The notes under the pieces were generated by a model, which was given only the letters and a program-made list of their open reading frames with translations, searched no databases and was not told where the DNA came from. Positions 1 to 5,837 of a stretch of DNA of 6,460 nucleotides are shown here, in pieces; position 1 is the first letter of the stretch; each line of letters opens with the position of its first letter. Made by a program: the position numbers and the translations under genes. The stretch comes from JASHZA01 sp035624865 (lineage in GTDB: Bacteria; Desulfobacterota; Binatia; Binatales; Binataceae), in contig DASPQS010000309.1 in NCBI GenBank assembly GCA_035624865.1, positions 1 to 6,460 on the forward strand, read 5' to 3'.

Positions 1-6
1 AAGCAG

Positions 7-1335
7 GTGGGGGCAATCGCTTCAGCACAAGACGGGGCAGCCGCGGCCACACGTTCACAGGTGGCGCCGGCGCAGATCCGGCCGGCCGCAGCGACCGCGC
101 GCCAGGTAGTCGCTGACTTCGACGATAATGCCGAAGCCATCGATATTCTTAAGAAATCCGGCCCAGTCGGAATCATTTTCCTGCTCGCCTACATCGCGAT
201 TGACGCACGGCACGGTGCGCCGTCGCTGAACCTGCTGGTTTCGCCCTATCACTGGATCGCGCTGGCGGTGGTGCTGGCGTTTTTCGGAATGACCTGGCTG
301 CCGGGCTTTCGGGCGCACTGGCGGCTATGGTCGCTGCTGTGCTGTATCACGATGATCATGTTGATGATCCGCACGAGTGCGATCACGCATGAGGCATACA
401 CCCGCTACATCACCATCGTATTGTGCCCGTTCGCAACCGCGGCCTTCGTCATTTGGGGATGGCGCTGGCAGTTGTCGCTGATCATCGCCTGCTTTCTCCT
501 GTACGTGATTTCGGAGGCGGTTGTTCCGATCGGGAGGCCGTTCGAGATCCATCGGATGCTCGGGATGATAGCGGCCCTGACGCTGTCGCAGTTCACCGCG
601 GTTTTTCACGACCGCTACCGGCGTAAGCTCAAGCGTCAGTTGATTCAATTGGCCGAGGCTGCGGCCTTTCGCGAGACCCAGATCGCGACCATGACCCACG
701 ATATTCGCAATCCGCTCGCGACGCTGGTCGGACTGGTCACGCTGCTGGTCGAGGACGAACTCAACGAGAAGGAGCGCAACAATCTTCTCGCCCGCGTATG
801 GTCCACGACAACGTCGATGGACCTGCTGGTAAAGAACGTACTCGACCTTTACCTGCTCGAAGAGCAGCGGCTGCGGCCGAATTCGCGAATTATCGATGCC
901 AACGCAGTGGTCTCGGAAACTGCGGACCATTGCGGTATCGAGGCGCGACTCAAAGGCCTCAAACTCAGGCTCGAGCTCGGCGGCCTGCCCAAGGCCAACC
1001 TCGACCCGCTGCATCTCGAACGCATCGTCGCCAACCTGCTGACCAGCGCTATCCGCCGGACGCCGGCGGGTGAAGTGCGTCTTCGGACGTCGCAGCATGG
1101 CCAGTGGGTGCTAGTCGAGGTCAGCGACACGGGTCCAGAAGCGACGCCGTCCGAAATCGAGCGCATCTTCTCCCGCCCGAACCTGGCGGTGGACGGCGCG
1201 CGCTCTTCGGCGCTCGGCCGCTATATCGCTCACGCTCTGGTCGAGGCTGACGGGGGAAAGATCCAGGCCAAAGTCGAGGATGGATGGGGGCTGAACCTTA
1301 TCGTTCGGCTTCCTATCGACTCACCCGGGTCGTAG
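7..1335 (+). CDS. Membrane sensor histidine kinase with degenerate ATPase motifs (5' end uncertain)
   Basis: Two-component sensor kinase of 442 residues as read from the GTG at position 7. The frame is open to the window edge and no ribosome site is visible, so the true start may lie upstream. After an Ala-rich N-terminus of about 45 residues come roughly six hydrophobic segments (about 53-66, 82-98, 106-121, 133-150, 154-174, 184-199), with no obvious periplasmic sensor domain. A basic linker (RYRRKLKR) leads to a HisKA domain with a clean H-box, MTHDIRNPLA, in which His231 is the phospho-acceptor. The C-terminal HATPase_c domain (about 330-436) has the right layout but lost residues: the N-box reads NLLTSAIRRTP with Ser347 where Asn is expected, G1 reads DTGPEA instead of DTGPGI, and the G2 Gly-x-Gly loop is SSALGR (400-405). 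Autokinase activity is therefore doubtful; it may act as a phosphatase or as a phosphorylation partner. No response regulator is in the window. It converges on the ArsR gene with a 37-base gap and no convincing terminator. Confidence 0.88.
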   Translation: MGAIASAQDGAAAATRSQVAPAQIRPAAATARQVVADFDDNAEAIDILKKSGPVGIIFLLAYIAIDARHGAPSLNLLVSPYHWIALAVVLAFFGMTWLPGFRAHWRLWSLLCCITMIMLMIRTSAITHEAYTRYITIVLCPFATAAFVIWGWRWQLSLIIACFLLYVISEAVVPIGRPFEIHRMLGMIAALTLSQFTAVFHDRYRRKLKRQLIQLAEAAAFRETQIATMTHDIRNPLATLVGLVTLLVEDELNEKERNNLLARVWSTTTSMDLLVKNVLDLYLLEEQRLRPNSRIIDANAVVSETADHCGIEARLKGLKLRLELGGLPKANLDPLHLERIVANLLTSAIRRTPAGEVRLRTSQHGQWVLVEVSDTGPEATPSEIERIFSRPNLAVDGARSSALGRYIAHALVEADGGKIQAKVEDGWGLNLIVRLPIDSPGS

Positions 1336-1372
1336 CGACTCCCCGGTTGTTGGTGTTGGGTCGCGAGCCCGA

Positions 1373-1759
1373 TTACTTCAGGGACCGCGGCGGTCTGCCG
1401 GTGGCGGCGCGTAATACGCCGACTTGGGTTTCGAGCACGTCGCGCATCGCCGAGCACACCATCTGGCATAGATCGAAGATCATCGGCTCAGCGATGAAGT
1501 AGTAGGCTGTAGTACCTACCGGCCGCCGTCCTACCAGAGCCACCTCCTGCAACACGCGCAGGTGCTTGCTGACGTTGGGTTGAGTGGAACCCACGGCCCG
1601 CGTCAGCGCGGTCACGCTCAATTCACCGGCCTGCAACGCCTGCAAGATGCGGAGGCGGATCGGTTCGCCCATCGCGCGGAAGCGCGCCGCGACCAACTCG
1701 AGAGCCTGGGGCGGCATAGCGTGGTTGCCGACCAACTCGGTATTTTCACTTGCGACCAT
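1373..1759 (-). CDS. ArsR/SmtB-family transcriptional repressor
   Basis: A winged-helix DNA-binding protein of 128 residues, the usual length for ArsR regulators. The N-terminal dimer helix carries the typical ARFRAMGEPIRLRILQAL pattern (25-42). The helix-turn-helix spans about 48-76, with recognition helix STQPNVSKHLRVLQ (58-71), followed by the beta wing ending in TTAYYFIAEP. The classical metal site of ArsR (ELCVCDL) is absent; this stretch reads GELSVTAL. The only cysteines are Cys98 and Cys102 in the C-terminal helix (DLCQMVC), a CxxxC pair that could sense a thiol-reactive, persulfide or metal ligand. The ATG at 1757-1759 has no Shine-Dalgarno sequence in the AT-rich DNA before it, so the message may be leaderless or nearly so; Met15 is an alternative start but has no better site. 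It is transcribed divergently from the TauE/SafE exporter across a shared operator-like region, so it most likely represses that exporter and itself. The inducer is unknown. Confidence 0.93.
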   Translation of the reverse strand: MVASENTELVGNHAMPPQALELVAARFRAMGEPIRLRILQALQAGELSVTALTRAVGSTQPNVSKHLRVLQEVALVGRRPVGTTAYYFIAEPMIFDLCQMVCSAMRDVLETQVGVLRAATGRPPRSLK

Positions 1760-1795
1760 ATCTATATTCGTATATATTCATATAGAGATAGTCAA
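1750..1795. promoter_or_regulatory. Divergent arsR/tauE promoter-operator
   Basis: This is an AT-rich island in GC-rich DNA between the divergent repressor and exporter genes. Two tandem 10-base units, ATATTCGTAT (1764-1773) and ATATTCATAT (1774-1783), differ at one base. The enclosing 24 bases (1762-1785) form an imperfect dyad with arms CTATAT and ATATAG, 18 of 24 positions matching their reverse complement. On the + strand a plausible sigma-70 promoter reads TTGCGA (1750-1755), a 17-base spacer, then TATATT (1773-1778), so the repeat covers the -10 box and the expected transcription start near 1785. On the - strand TTGACT (1795 to 1790) could be a -35 box for the repressor gene, but no well-spaced -10 is clear. 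The placement fits repression by the ArsR-family protein; this is inferred from position and symmetry, not from a known consensus. Confidence 0.6.
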
Positions 1796-1830
1796 GCAGG
1801 ACGCGATTATCGGTGGCGTATCTCAGCAGC

Positions 1831-1835
1831 GGAGG
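1831..1835 (+). promoter_or_regulatory. Shine-Dalgarno site that fixes a TTG start for the TauE/SafE gene
   Basis: GGAGG lies nine bases before the TTG at 1845. The frame is open much further upstream (to an ATG at 1584), but those 87 extra codons run antisense through the repressor gene, would have to be transcribed from inside it, and do not resemble a TauE N-terminus. The strong site at ideal spacing, located after the promoter at 1750-1778, supports initiation at TTG 1845. Confidence 0.75.
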
Positions 1836-1844
1836 ATAGCGGAT

Positions 1845-2672
1845 TTGCTTGAGTTAACTGGTGCGTTGCTGGCACTCGCGGCCGGTGCGGGTTTTGCGGG
1901 CGCTCTTTCCGGGCTTGGCGGCGGCGCCTTCCTCGTTCCGGCTCTAGTGGTCTTGGTTGGGCTGCCGATGCAAGCCGCGATTGGCGCAAGCCTGCTGGCG
2001 GTTGTCGCGACCAGCGCCGGCGCAAGCGTAGCCTTTGTGCGCGACGGTTGGACCAACCTGCGGGTCGCGATTGTACTGGAATGCGCAACTGTAACCGGGG
2101 CTATCGCCGGAGCCTGGCTTGCCGGAATGGTTTCCCCCGCGCTTCTCGAGGCATTGTTCGCACTGGTAATGCTGCAATCCGCATATTTCTCGATGCGCAA
2201 GCGCGACTCGGATGTTCTGCCCGCGAGCGATCGTTTGTGCGAGCGACTTGAGCTCGGGGGCGAATTTCCCGGTGACTCGGGGGAACCGGTGCGTTACGGA
2301 GTGAGCAACCTGCCCGGGGGTTCGGCGATCATGGTGCTGGCCGGAGTGATGTCGGGGTTGCTGGGGATCGGGTCGGGCGCGCTCAAGGTTATCGCAATGG
2401 ATCAGGTGATGGGCCTGCCGCTGAAGGTTTCAAGCGCGACGAGCAACTTCATGATCGGGGTGACTGCGGGCGCAGGCGCATTGGTCTTCCTGTCGCGCGG
2501 CGATGTTGTGCCAATGGTGGCAGCGCCGGTCGCCCTTGGCGTCACGGCGGGTGCGATCGCCGGCAGCAAGCTACTTCCGTACGCAGACGTAAGATGGCTG
2601 CGGGCAGGCTTCGTGGTGATTCTGGTACTCGTTGCAGCAGAAATGGGCTGGCGGGCCTTTGGCGGCGTCTGA
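1845..2672 (+). CDS. TauE/SafE-family sulfite/sulfonate exporter (membrane permease)
   Basis: Integral membrane transporter of 275 residues from the TTG at 1845, close to the family's usual 250-280. The TauE/SafE fold is two homologous halves. Here the first half has GLGGGAFLVPALVVLVG (24-39) followed by an AAIGASLLAVVATSAG helix, and the second has GLLGIGSGALKV (171-182) followed by LPLKVSSATSNFMIGVTAG (191-209). These glycine-rich repeat signatures are the family hallmark. About eight hydrophobic segments are visible (5-34, 44-65, 73-94, 97-116, 158-180, 197-217, 220-239, 252-267), with a charged, Glu/Asp/Arg-rich loop (about 117-155) joining the halves. Characterised or proposed members move sulfite, sulfoacetate, sulfolactate or related anions out of the cytoplasm; the substrate here cannot be read from sequence. 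It is downstream of an operator-like promoter facing the ArsR repressor and is followed after 62 bases by a DUF1634 gene, a frequent companion, so the two probably form an operon. Confidence 0.92.
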   Translation: MLELTGALLALAAGAGFAGALSGLGGGAFLVPALVVLVGLPMQAAIGASLLAVVATSAGASVAFVRDGWTNLRVAIVLECATVTGAIAGAWLAGMVSPALLEALFALVMLQSAYFSMRKRDSDVLPASDRLCERLELGGEFPGDSGEPVRYGVSNLPGGSAIMVLAGVMSGLLGIGSGALKVIAMDQVMGLPLKVSSATSNFMIGVTAGAGALVFLSRGDVVPMVAAPVALGVTAGAIAGSKLLPYADVRWLRAGFVVILVLVAAEMGWRAFGGV

Positions 2673-2734
2673 TAAACGAGTCTTTTTTGATGTTTGCGCG
2701 AGCCTTGTCGATTGACGCGAGGACGAATCCGATA

Positions 2735-3118
2735 ATGCCGGTCGATCCCGAAGAAGAAAGGATACTGCGCCTTTGGACTCCGGTTCTGCTGCGCGTAATA
2801 CTCGTCGCGGCCGTTGTGTTGATGGCCCTTGGCACCGGCCTCACATTGTTCGTCGCGCGTGACCACGTGGATCCCGCCACTTTCCGTCATCCGGTCTCGG
2901 TACGCGTGCCATTGCTAACGGTCTTGAGCGAAGGAATCCGAGGCAATGCGAACGCGATCGCGACGCTCGGGCTGATGGTGTTGACTCTTGTTCCACTGGT
3001 GCGGGTAGCGCTTTGTTTTCTGCTCTTCCTCAAAGAGCGCAGCGGCATTTTCGCCGCTTTTACCGCTTATGTATTGGCCGGACTGATTGCGGGGATCCTG
3101 CTTGGGAGAATCGGATAG
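2735..3118 (+). CDS. DUF1634-type small membrane protein, partner of TauE/SafE
   Basis: A 127-residue protein with three predicted membrane helices (about 17-40, 74-97 and 104-124), a short acidic cytoplasmic-type N-terminus (MPVDPEEERIL) and a polar loop between helices 1 and 2. Length, three-helix layout and position directly after a TauE/SafE gene match the DUF1634 family, whose biochemical role is unknown; it may assist or modulate the exporter. I chose ATG 2735 because GAGGA lies 11 bases upstream and the protein then begins just before the family-like RLWTPVLLRV segment. An in-frame ATG at 2690 would add 15 residues but has only a weak upstream site. The gene ends two bases before the stop codon of the convergent DNA glycosylase, leaving no room for a separate terminator. 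The family assignment rests on recognition of pattern and context, not on a catalytic motif. Confidence 0.82.
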   Translation: MPVDPEEERILRLWTPVLLRVILVAAVVLMALGTGLTLFVARDHVDPATFRHPVSVRVPLLTVLSEGIRGNANAIATLGLMVLTLVPLVRVALCFLLFLKERSGIFAAFTAYVLAGLIAGILLGRIG

Positions 3119-3120
3119 TC

Positions 3121-4020
3121 TCAACGCTTCTTGAGGGCCTCAAGCTCGTCGAGCGTGCGTGGCCAGTCCGCGTGGAGGAGACGGGAGAGCGCCCGGTCGG
3201 CGAGAAGGCGGCCACCGGTCTGGCATCGCGGGCAGTAATTGGTCTCGTTTGTGACGTGGCGAATTCTTTGAACCTTAGTTCCGCAGCGCGGGCAGGGTTC
3301 ACCGTAACGGCCGTGGACGGCCATGCCGGCATGGAAGGCCGTAACTTTTTCGGGAAAACCACCAGCGGCCTCAGCGCGCAGCCGTTCGGTCCATTCGATC
3401 AGCGTTGCGCGCACCGCTTCGTAGAGCCGCTCGATCGCTTCCGGAGCGAGCTTCTGAGTCATCGCGATGGGCGAGAGTTGCGCACGATGTAGGATTTCGT
3501 CTGAATAGGCGTTGCCGATGCCGCTCAGGATATGTGGGTCGGTGAGGGCCCGCTTGAGCGTATGGTTGGACGAGTTCAGAGCAGCGGAGAAAGCCTCGAG
3601 GTCCGTCTCAAGAGGTTCGATTGCGCCGGCATCCAGGGAACGCAACCCGCTTTCTCCCTCCACGACATGAAGCGAAGCGCGATGCTGCGTGCCCGCTTCG
3701 GTAAGCAGCAGCGACCCGTTGTCGAACTCGAACGCTGCAAGCGAGTTCCTGGCGGCCGGCTTCGCGCCGACACCCCGCCAATGGAGCCGTCCCGCAATTT
3801 TAAGATGGAGCACCAACCACAAGCCGTGTTCCATGCCGATCGCGACCTGCTTGCCCAGCCGCCGCACTTCGCAAACGGTCGTTCCGAACGTCTCTGCCAG
3901 AGGCGGGGTCGCCGAGCGCAAGAGGAAAGGACTCTTGACCGCGGCTCGGATCAGCTTATGGCCGATAAGCCGTTCACGAAGAGCTTCGACATATACCGTT
4001 ACATCAGGCAGCTCCGGCAT
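3121..4020 (-). CDS. Fpg/MutM-Nei family DNA glycosylase, variant subfamily
   Basis: A base-excision-repair enzyme of 299 residues that would remove oxidised bases and cleave the abasic site. The start is certain: MPELPDV places the catalytic Pro2 and Glu3 at the N-terminus after Met removal. Lys57 (LGKQ) matches the conserved Fpg lysine. The helix-two-turn-helix is GIGNAYSDEILHRAQLSP (167-184). A C-terminal zinc finger has Cys243-x2-Cys246 and Cys263-x2-Cys266 in the context HGRYGEPCPRCG and NYCPRCQTGG. It departs from classical E. coli-type Fpg in three ways: the segment that normally carries the Arg-Arg-Phe intercalation loop reads TEAGTQHRASL (107-117), the zone around the wedge Met reads HLKIAGRL (72-79), and the loop before the zinc finger is short (GGFPEKVTAFH). 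It also extends about 33 residues past the last zinc ligand. Lesion preference may therefore differ. It is convergent with the DUF1634 gene and divergent from the Fe-S/NrfD gene. Confidence 0.93.
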   Translation of the reverse strand: MPELPDVTVYVEALRERLIGHKLIRAAVKSPFLLRSATPPLAETFGTTVCEVRRLGKQVAIGMEHGLWLVLHLKIAGRLHWRGVGAKPAARNSLAAFEFDNGSLLLTEAGTQHRASLHVVEGESGLRSLDAGAIEPLETDLEAFSAALNSSNHTLKRALTDPHILSGIGNAYSDEILHRAQLSPIAMTQKLAPEAIERLYEAVRATLIEWTERLRAEAAGGFPEKVTAFHAGMAVHGRYGEPCPRCGTKVQRIRHVTNETNYCPRCQTGGRLLADRALSRLLHADWPRTLDELEALKKR

Positions 4021-4143
4021 GGCTTCTTTAGATCCTGGATCGCAAATCGATAGCGCCTATCCTAGCAGGCCTCGATGAGAACCCGATGAGGAACGTTTCG
4101 ATTACCGACGCGCGACTAACTATGTGAACCGCGCTCGAAAGGA
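4021..4143. promoter_or_regulatory. Divergent intergenic region with two dyads and a short direct repeat
   Basis: This 123-base gap separates the start of the glycosylase gene (- strand) from the start of the Fe-S/NrfD gene (+ strand), so promoters for both must lie here or nearby. I see a perfect dyad GATCC-T-GGATC (4031-4041), a perfect dyad GATAG-CGC-CTATC (4049-4061), and a direct repeat of CGATGAG at 4073-4079 and 4084-4090, whose 11-base period places both copies on one face of the helix. No sigma-70 promoter with good hexamers and spacing stands out on either strand. Short dyads arise by chance, so binding-site status is only a suggestion. Confidence 0.35.
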
Positions 4144-5781
4144 TTGAATGGCTTCGACTTCGAACAGCGCTATTCGCAACCGCCCTCACAGGGCAGGCGC
4201 AGGACGGGGGACCATGTGCGCTACGGGTTCGTAATCGATCATAACCGCTGTATCGGGTGCCATGCCTGTACCGTCGCCTGCAAAGACGAGCATAGCGTTC
4301 CGGTGGGTGTCTTCCGCACCTGGGTCAAGTACATCGAGAAGGGTGAGTTTCCGAACACCAGCCGACACTTCGGCGTGATGCGCTGCAACCATTGCGACGC
4401 GGCTCCGTGCGTCGAGATCTGCCCGACGGGCGCGCTCTTCCGGCGCGATGACGGTATCGTGGATTTCGACAACAGCCGTTGCATCGGATGCAAATCGTGC
4501 ATGCAAGCGTGCCCATACGATGCGCTGTATATCGATCCCGACACGCACACGGCCGCCAAGTGCAACTTCTGCGCGCATCGAATCGAGCTGAAGCTCGAAC
4601 CAGCGTGCGTCGTTGTATGCCCTACACGAGCGATTATCGCCGGCGATTTGGACGATCCTCGAAGTCCAATCGCTCAGATCGTGGCGACTCAGAAGGTTGC
4701 CACCCGCAAACCTTACAAGGGAACACAGCCGAAGCTCTTCTATGCGGGTATCGAGGGTGACTTCCTGCAACCGGCGATGATGGAGGCGCAAGCGAGCCAT
4801 CTTTTCGCCGAACATAATCCGGCGGCAAATCCAAGTCAGCTCGACTACCCGGAAAAGGAGCGCGAGGTGCCGGGCGTTGCTCGCGTAGTGTACGACGTCG
4901 CGCATCCCCAACCTTGGGGAGTGATTCCGGCGCTCTACCTTTGGACCAAGTCGATCGCGGCCGGACTGCTGATCGTTGCTGCGGTCCTGACGTTCTCAAA
5001 GAATCCAGGTGCGGATGCGGTCGTGCCGGCGGTGCTCGCACCTATGGCGGCAATTGCGTTTCTTGCGATTACCACGATCCTATTGATCGCCGATCTTGAC
5101 CGGCCCGACCGGTTTTACTTCATCCTGACCAAACCGAATCGGCGATCGTGGCTGGTGTGGGGTACCTGGATCCTAATCGTGTACGGGATTCTCGGGCTCG
5201 GATGGGCCGGCTTCGCACTCTTCACACGCGGGGTGCCGCGCGCCTTGACGGCACTCGCCGCGGTCGCTGGTGCGGCAGCGGCGGGCTATTCAGCGTTTCT
5301 CTTCGCGCAGGGCAAGGGAAGGGATCTTTGGCAGAGCCCGCTTTTCCTCTGGCATCTGATTGTGCAGGCAGTCGTGGCGGGTGCCGCCTCGATGATCCTG
5401 ATCGCCGCGGCCGCGGCGGTTCATCGCTTTGGGTTGATTCCCAACGGCGGCCGCCAGATCATTCGTTTACTCGATCCGATACTCGCGGGCGCAATCGTTG
5501 TGAGCGTGCTGATGATCCTCGGCGAGGTATTCCTGCCGCCATTCAGCGCCGACGTCGAGCGCGCGACCGATCTGATCATTCGCGGCAGGCTGCGTGCGAG
5601 GTTCTGGTACGGGGTGATCGTGATCGGCGGACTCATCCCACTGGCGCTGCTCTGCTTCGAGCTCACCAATAACGTTTCAAGTCCGGCCCTCGATACTTTG
5701 GCAGCGGTGCTGACGCTGGCCGGTTTGTTCGTTTTCGAGGAGATATGGATCACGGCGGGCCAAGCTCCGCCGCTGAGCTAG
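4144..5781 (+). CDS. Fused four-[4Fe-4S] electron-transfer subunit and NrfD/PsrC-type membrane subunit
   Basis: A 545-residue fusion of what are usually the B and C subunits of a Mo-bisMGD oxidoreductase. Residues about 26-165 hold sixteen cysteines in four groups: C36/39/42/46 (CIGCHACTVAC), C81/84/89/93, C113/116/119/123 (CIGCKSCMQAC) and C140/143/155/159, which is the four-cubane pattern of DmsB/PsrB/SoeB-like proteins. A linker (about 166-255) leads to an NrfD-like domain with about eight hydrophobic helices (258-284, 293-316, 335-360, 366-388, 402-425, 443-466, 486-507, 514-537) and the stretch ADLDRPDRFYFILTKP. It should pass electrons between the catalytic subunit, encoded 56 bases downstream, and quinone. 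No Tat signal is seen, which implies that the Fe-S domain is cytoplasmic. The start is uncertain. TTG 4144 has AAAGGA abutting it, too close for use. GTG 4216 has AGGA and GGGGG nearby and gives the compact start (M/V)RYGFVIDHNRC. Codon third positions are GC-rich (18 of 24) in the disputed segment, so I keep the longer form. Confidence 0.9.
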   Translation: MNGFDFEQRYSQPPSQGRRRTGDHVRYGFVIDHNRCIGCHACTVACKDEHSVPVGVFRTWVKYIEKGEFPNTSRHFGVMRCNHCDAAPCVEICPTGALFRRDDGIVDFDNSRCIGCKSCMQACPYDALYIDPDTHTAAKCNFCAHRIELKLEPACVVVCPTRAIIAGDLDDPRSPIAQIVATQKVATRKPYKGTQPKLFYAGIEGDFLQPAMMEAQASHLFAEHNPAANPSQLDYPEKEREVPGVARVVYDVAHPQPWGVIPALYLWTKSIAAGLLIVAAVLTFSKNPGADAVVPAVLAPMAAIAFLAITTILLIADLDRPDRFYFILTKPNRRSWLVWGTWILIVYGILGLGWAGFALFTRGVPRALTALAAVAGAAAAGYSAFLFAQGKGRDLWQSPLFLWHLIVQAVVAGAASMILIAAAAAVHRFGLIPNGGRQIIRLLDPILAGAIVVSVLMILGEVFLPPFSADVERATDLIIRGRLRARFWYGVIVIGGLIPLALLCFELTNNVSSPALDTLAAVLTLAGLFVFEEIWITAGQAPPLS

Positions 5782-5837
5782 ACGCGTGTGAAGGAGCCGG
5801 CCTGTCTTTCACTGTTGGTCAGCGTTAGTTTTATGCC
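5782..5837 (+). other. BC-A intergenic spacer with a stranded Shine-Dalgarno sequence
   Basis: A perfect AAGGAG (5791-5796) lies 41 bases before the ATG of the Mo subunit, far too distant to serve it directly. The in-frame reading from the nearby CTG (5802) stops at TAG 5826. GAAGGA (5790-5795) can pair with TCTTTC (5805-5810), six pairs including one G-U, which would hide the site. There is no T-run, so it is not a typical terminator. The Mo subunit ATG itself has no visible ribosome site. This may reduce or couple translation of the catalytic subunit, or it may be chance. Confidence 0.3.

Noticed and set aside
325..1098. Long open frame on the - strand inside the histidine kinase (257 codons)
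   Set aside because: Antisense shadow of a clear kinase gene; the translation is rich in Arg, Gln and Asp with no recognisable domain, as expected from GC-rich coding DNA read backwards.
1358..1370. GGG-TCGCGA-GCCC as a terminator between the kinase and repressor genes
   Set aside because: The stem is only three to four pairs with a wobble and there is no following T-run.
1584..1844. Long open extension upstream of the TauE/SafE gene (87 more codons to an ATG)
   Set aside because: It runs antisense through the repressor gene and across the predicted promoter, and its translation does not look like a TauE N-terminus. GGAGG nine bases before TTG 1845 marks a better start.
2673..2734. T-rich stretch (TCTTTTTTG) after the TauE/SafE gene as a terminator
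   Set aside because: No stem-loop precedes the T-run, and the DUF1634 gene follows closely in the same direction.
4186..4911. Open frame on the - strand within the Fe-S/NrfD gene (241 codons)
   Set aside because: Antisense to sixteen ordered cluster cysteines; no domain is visible in its translation.
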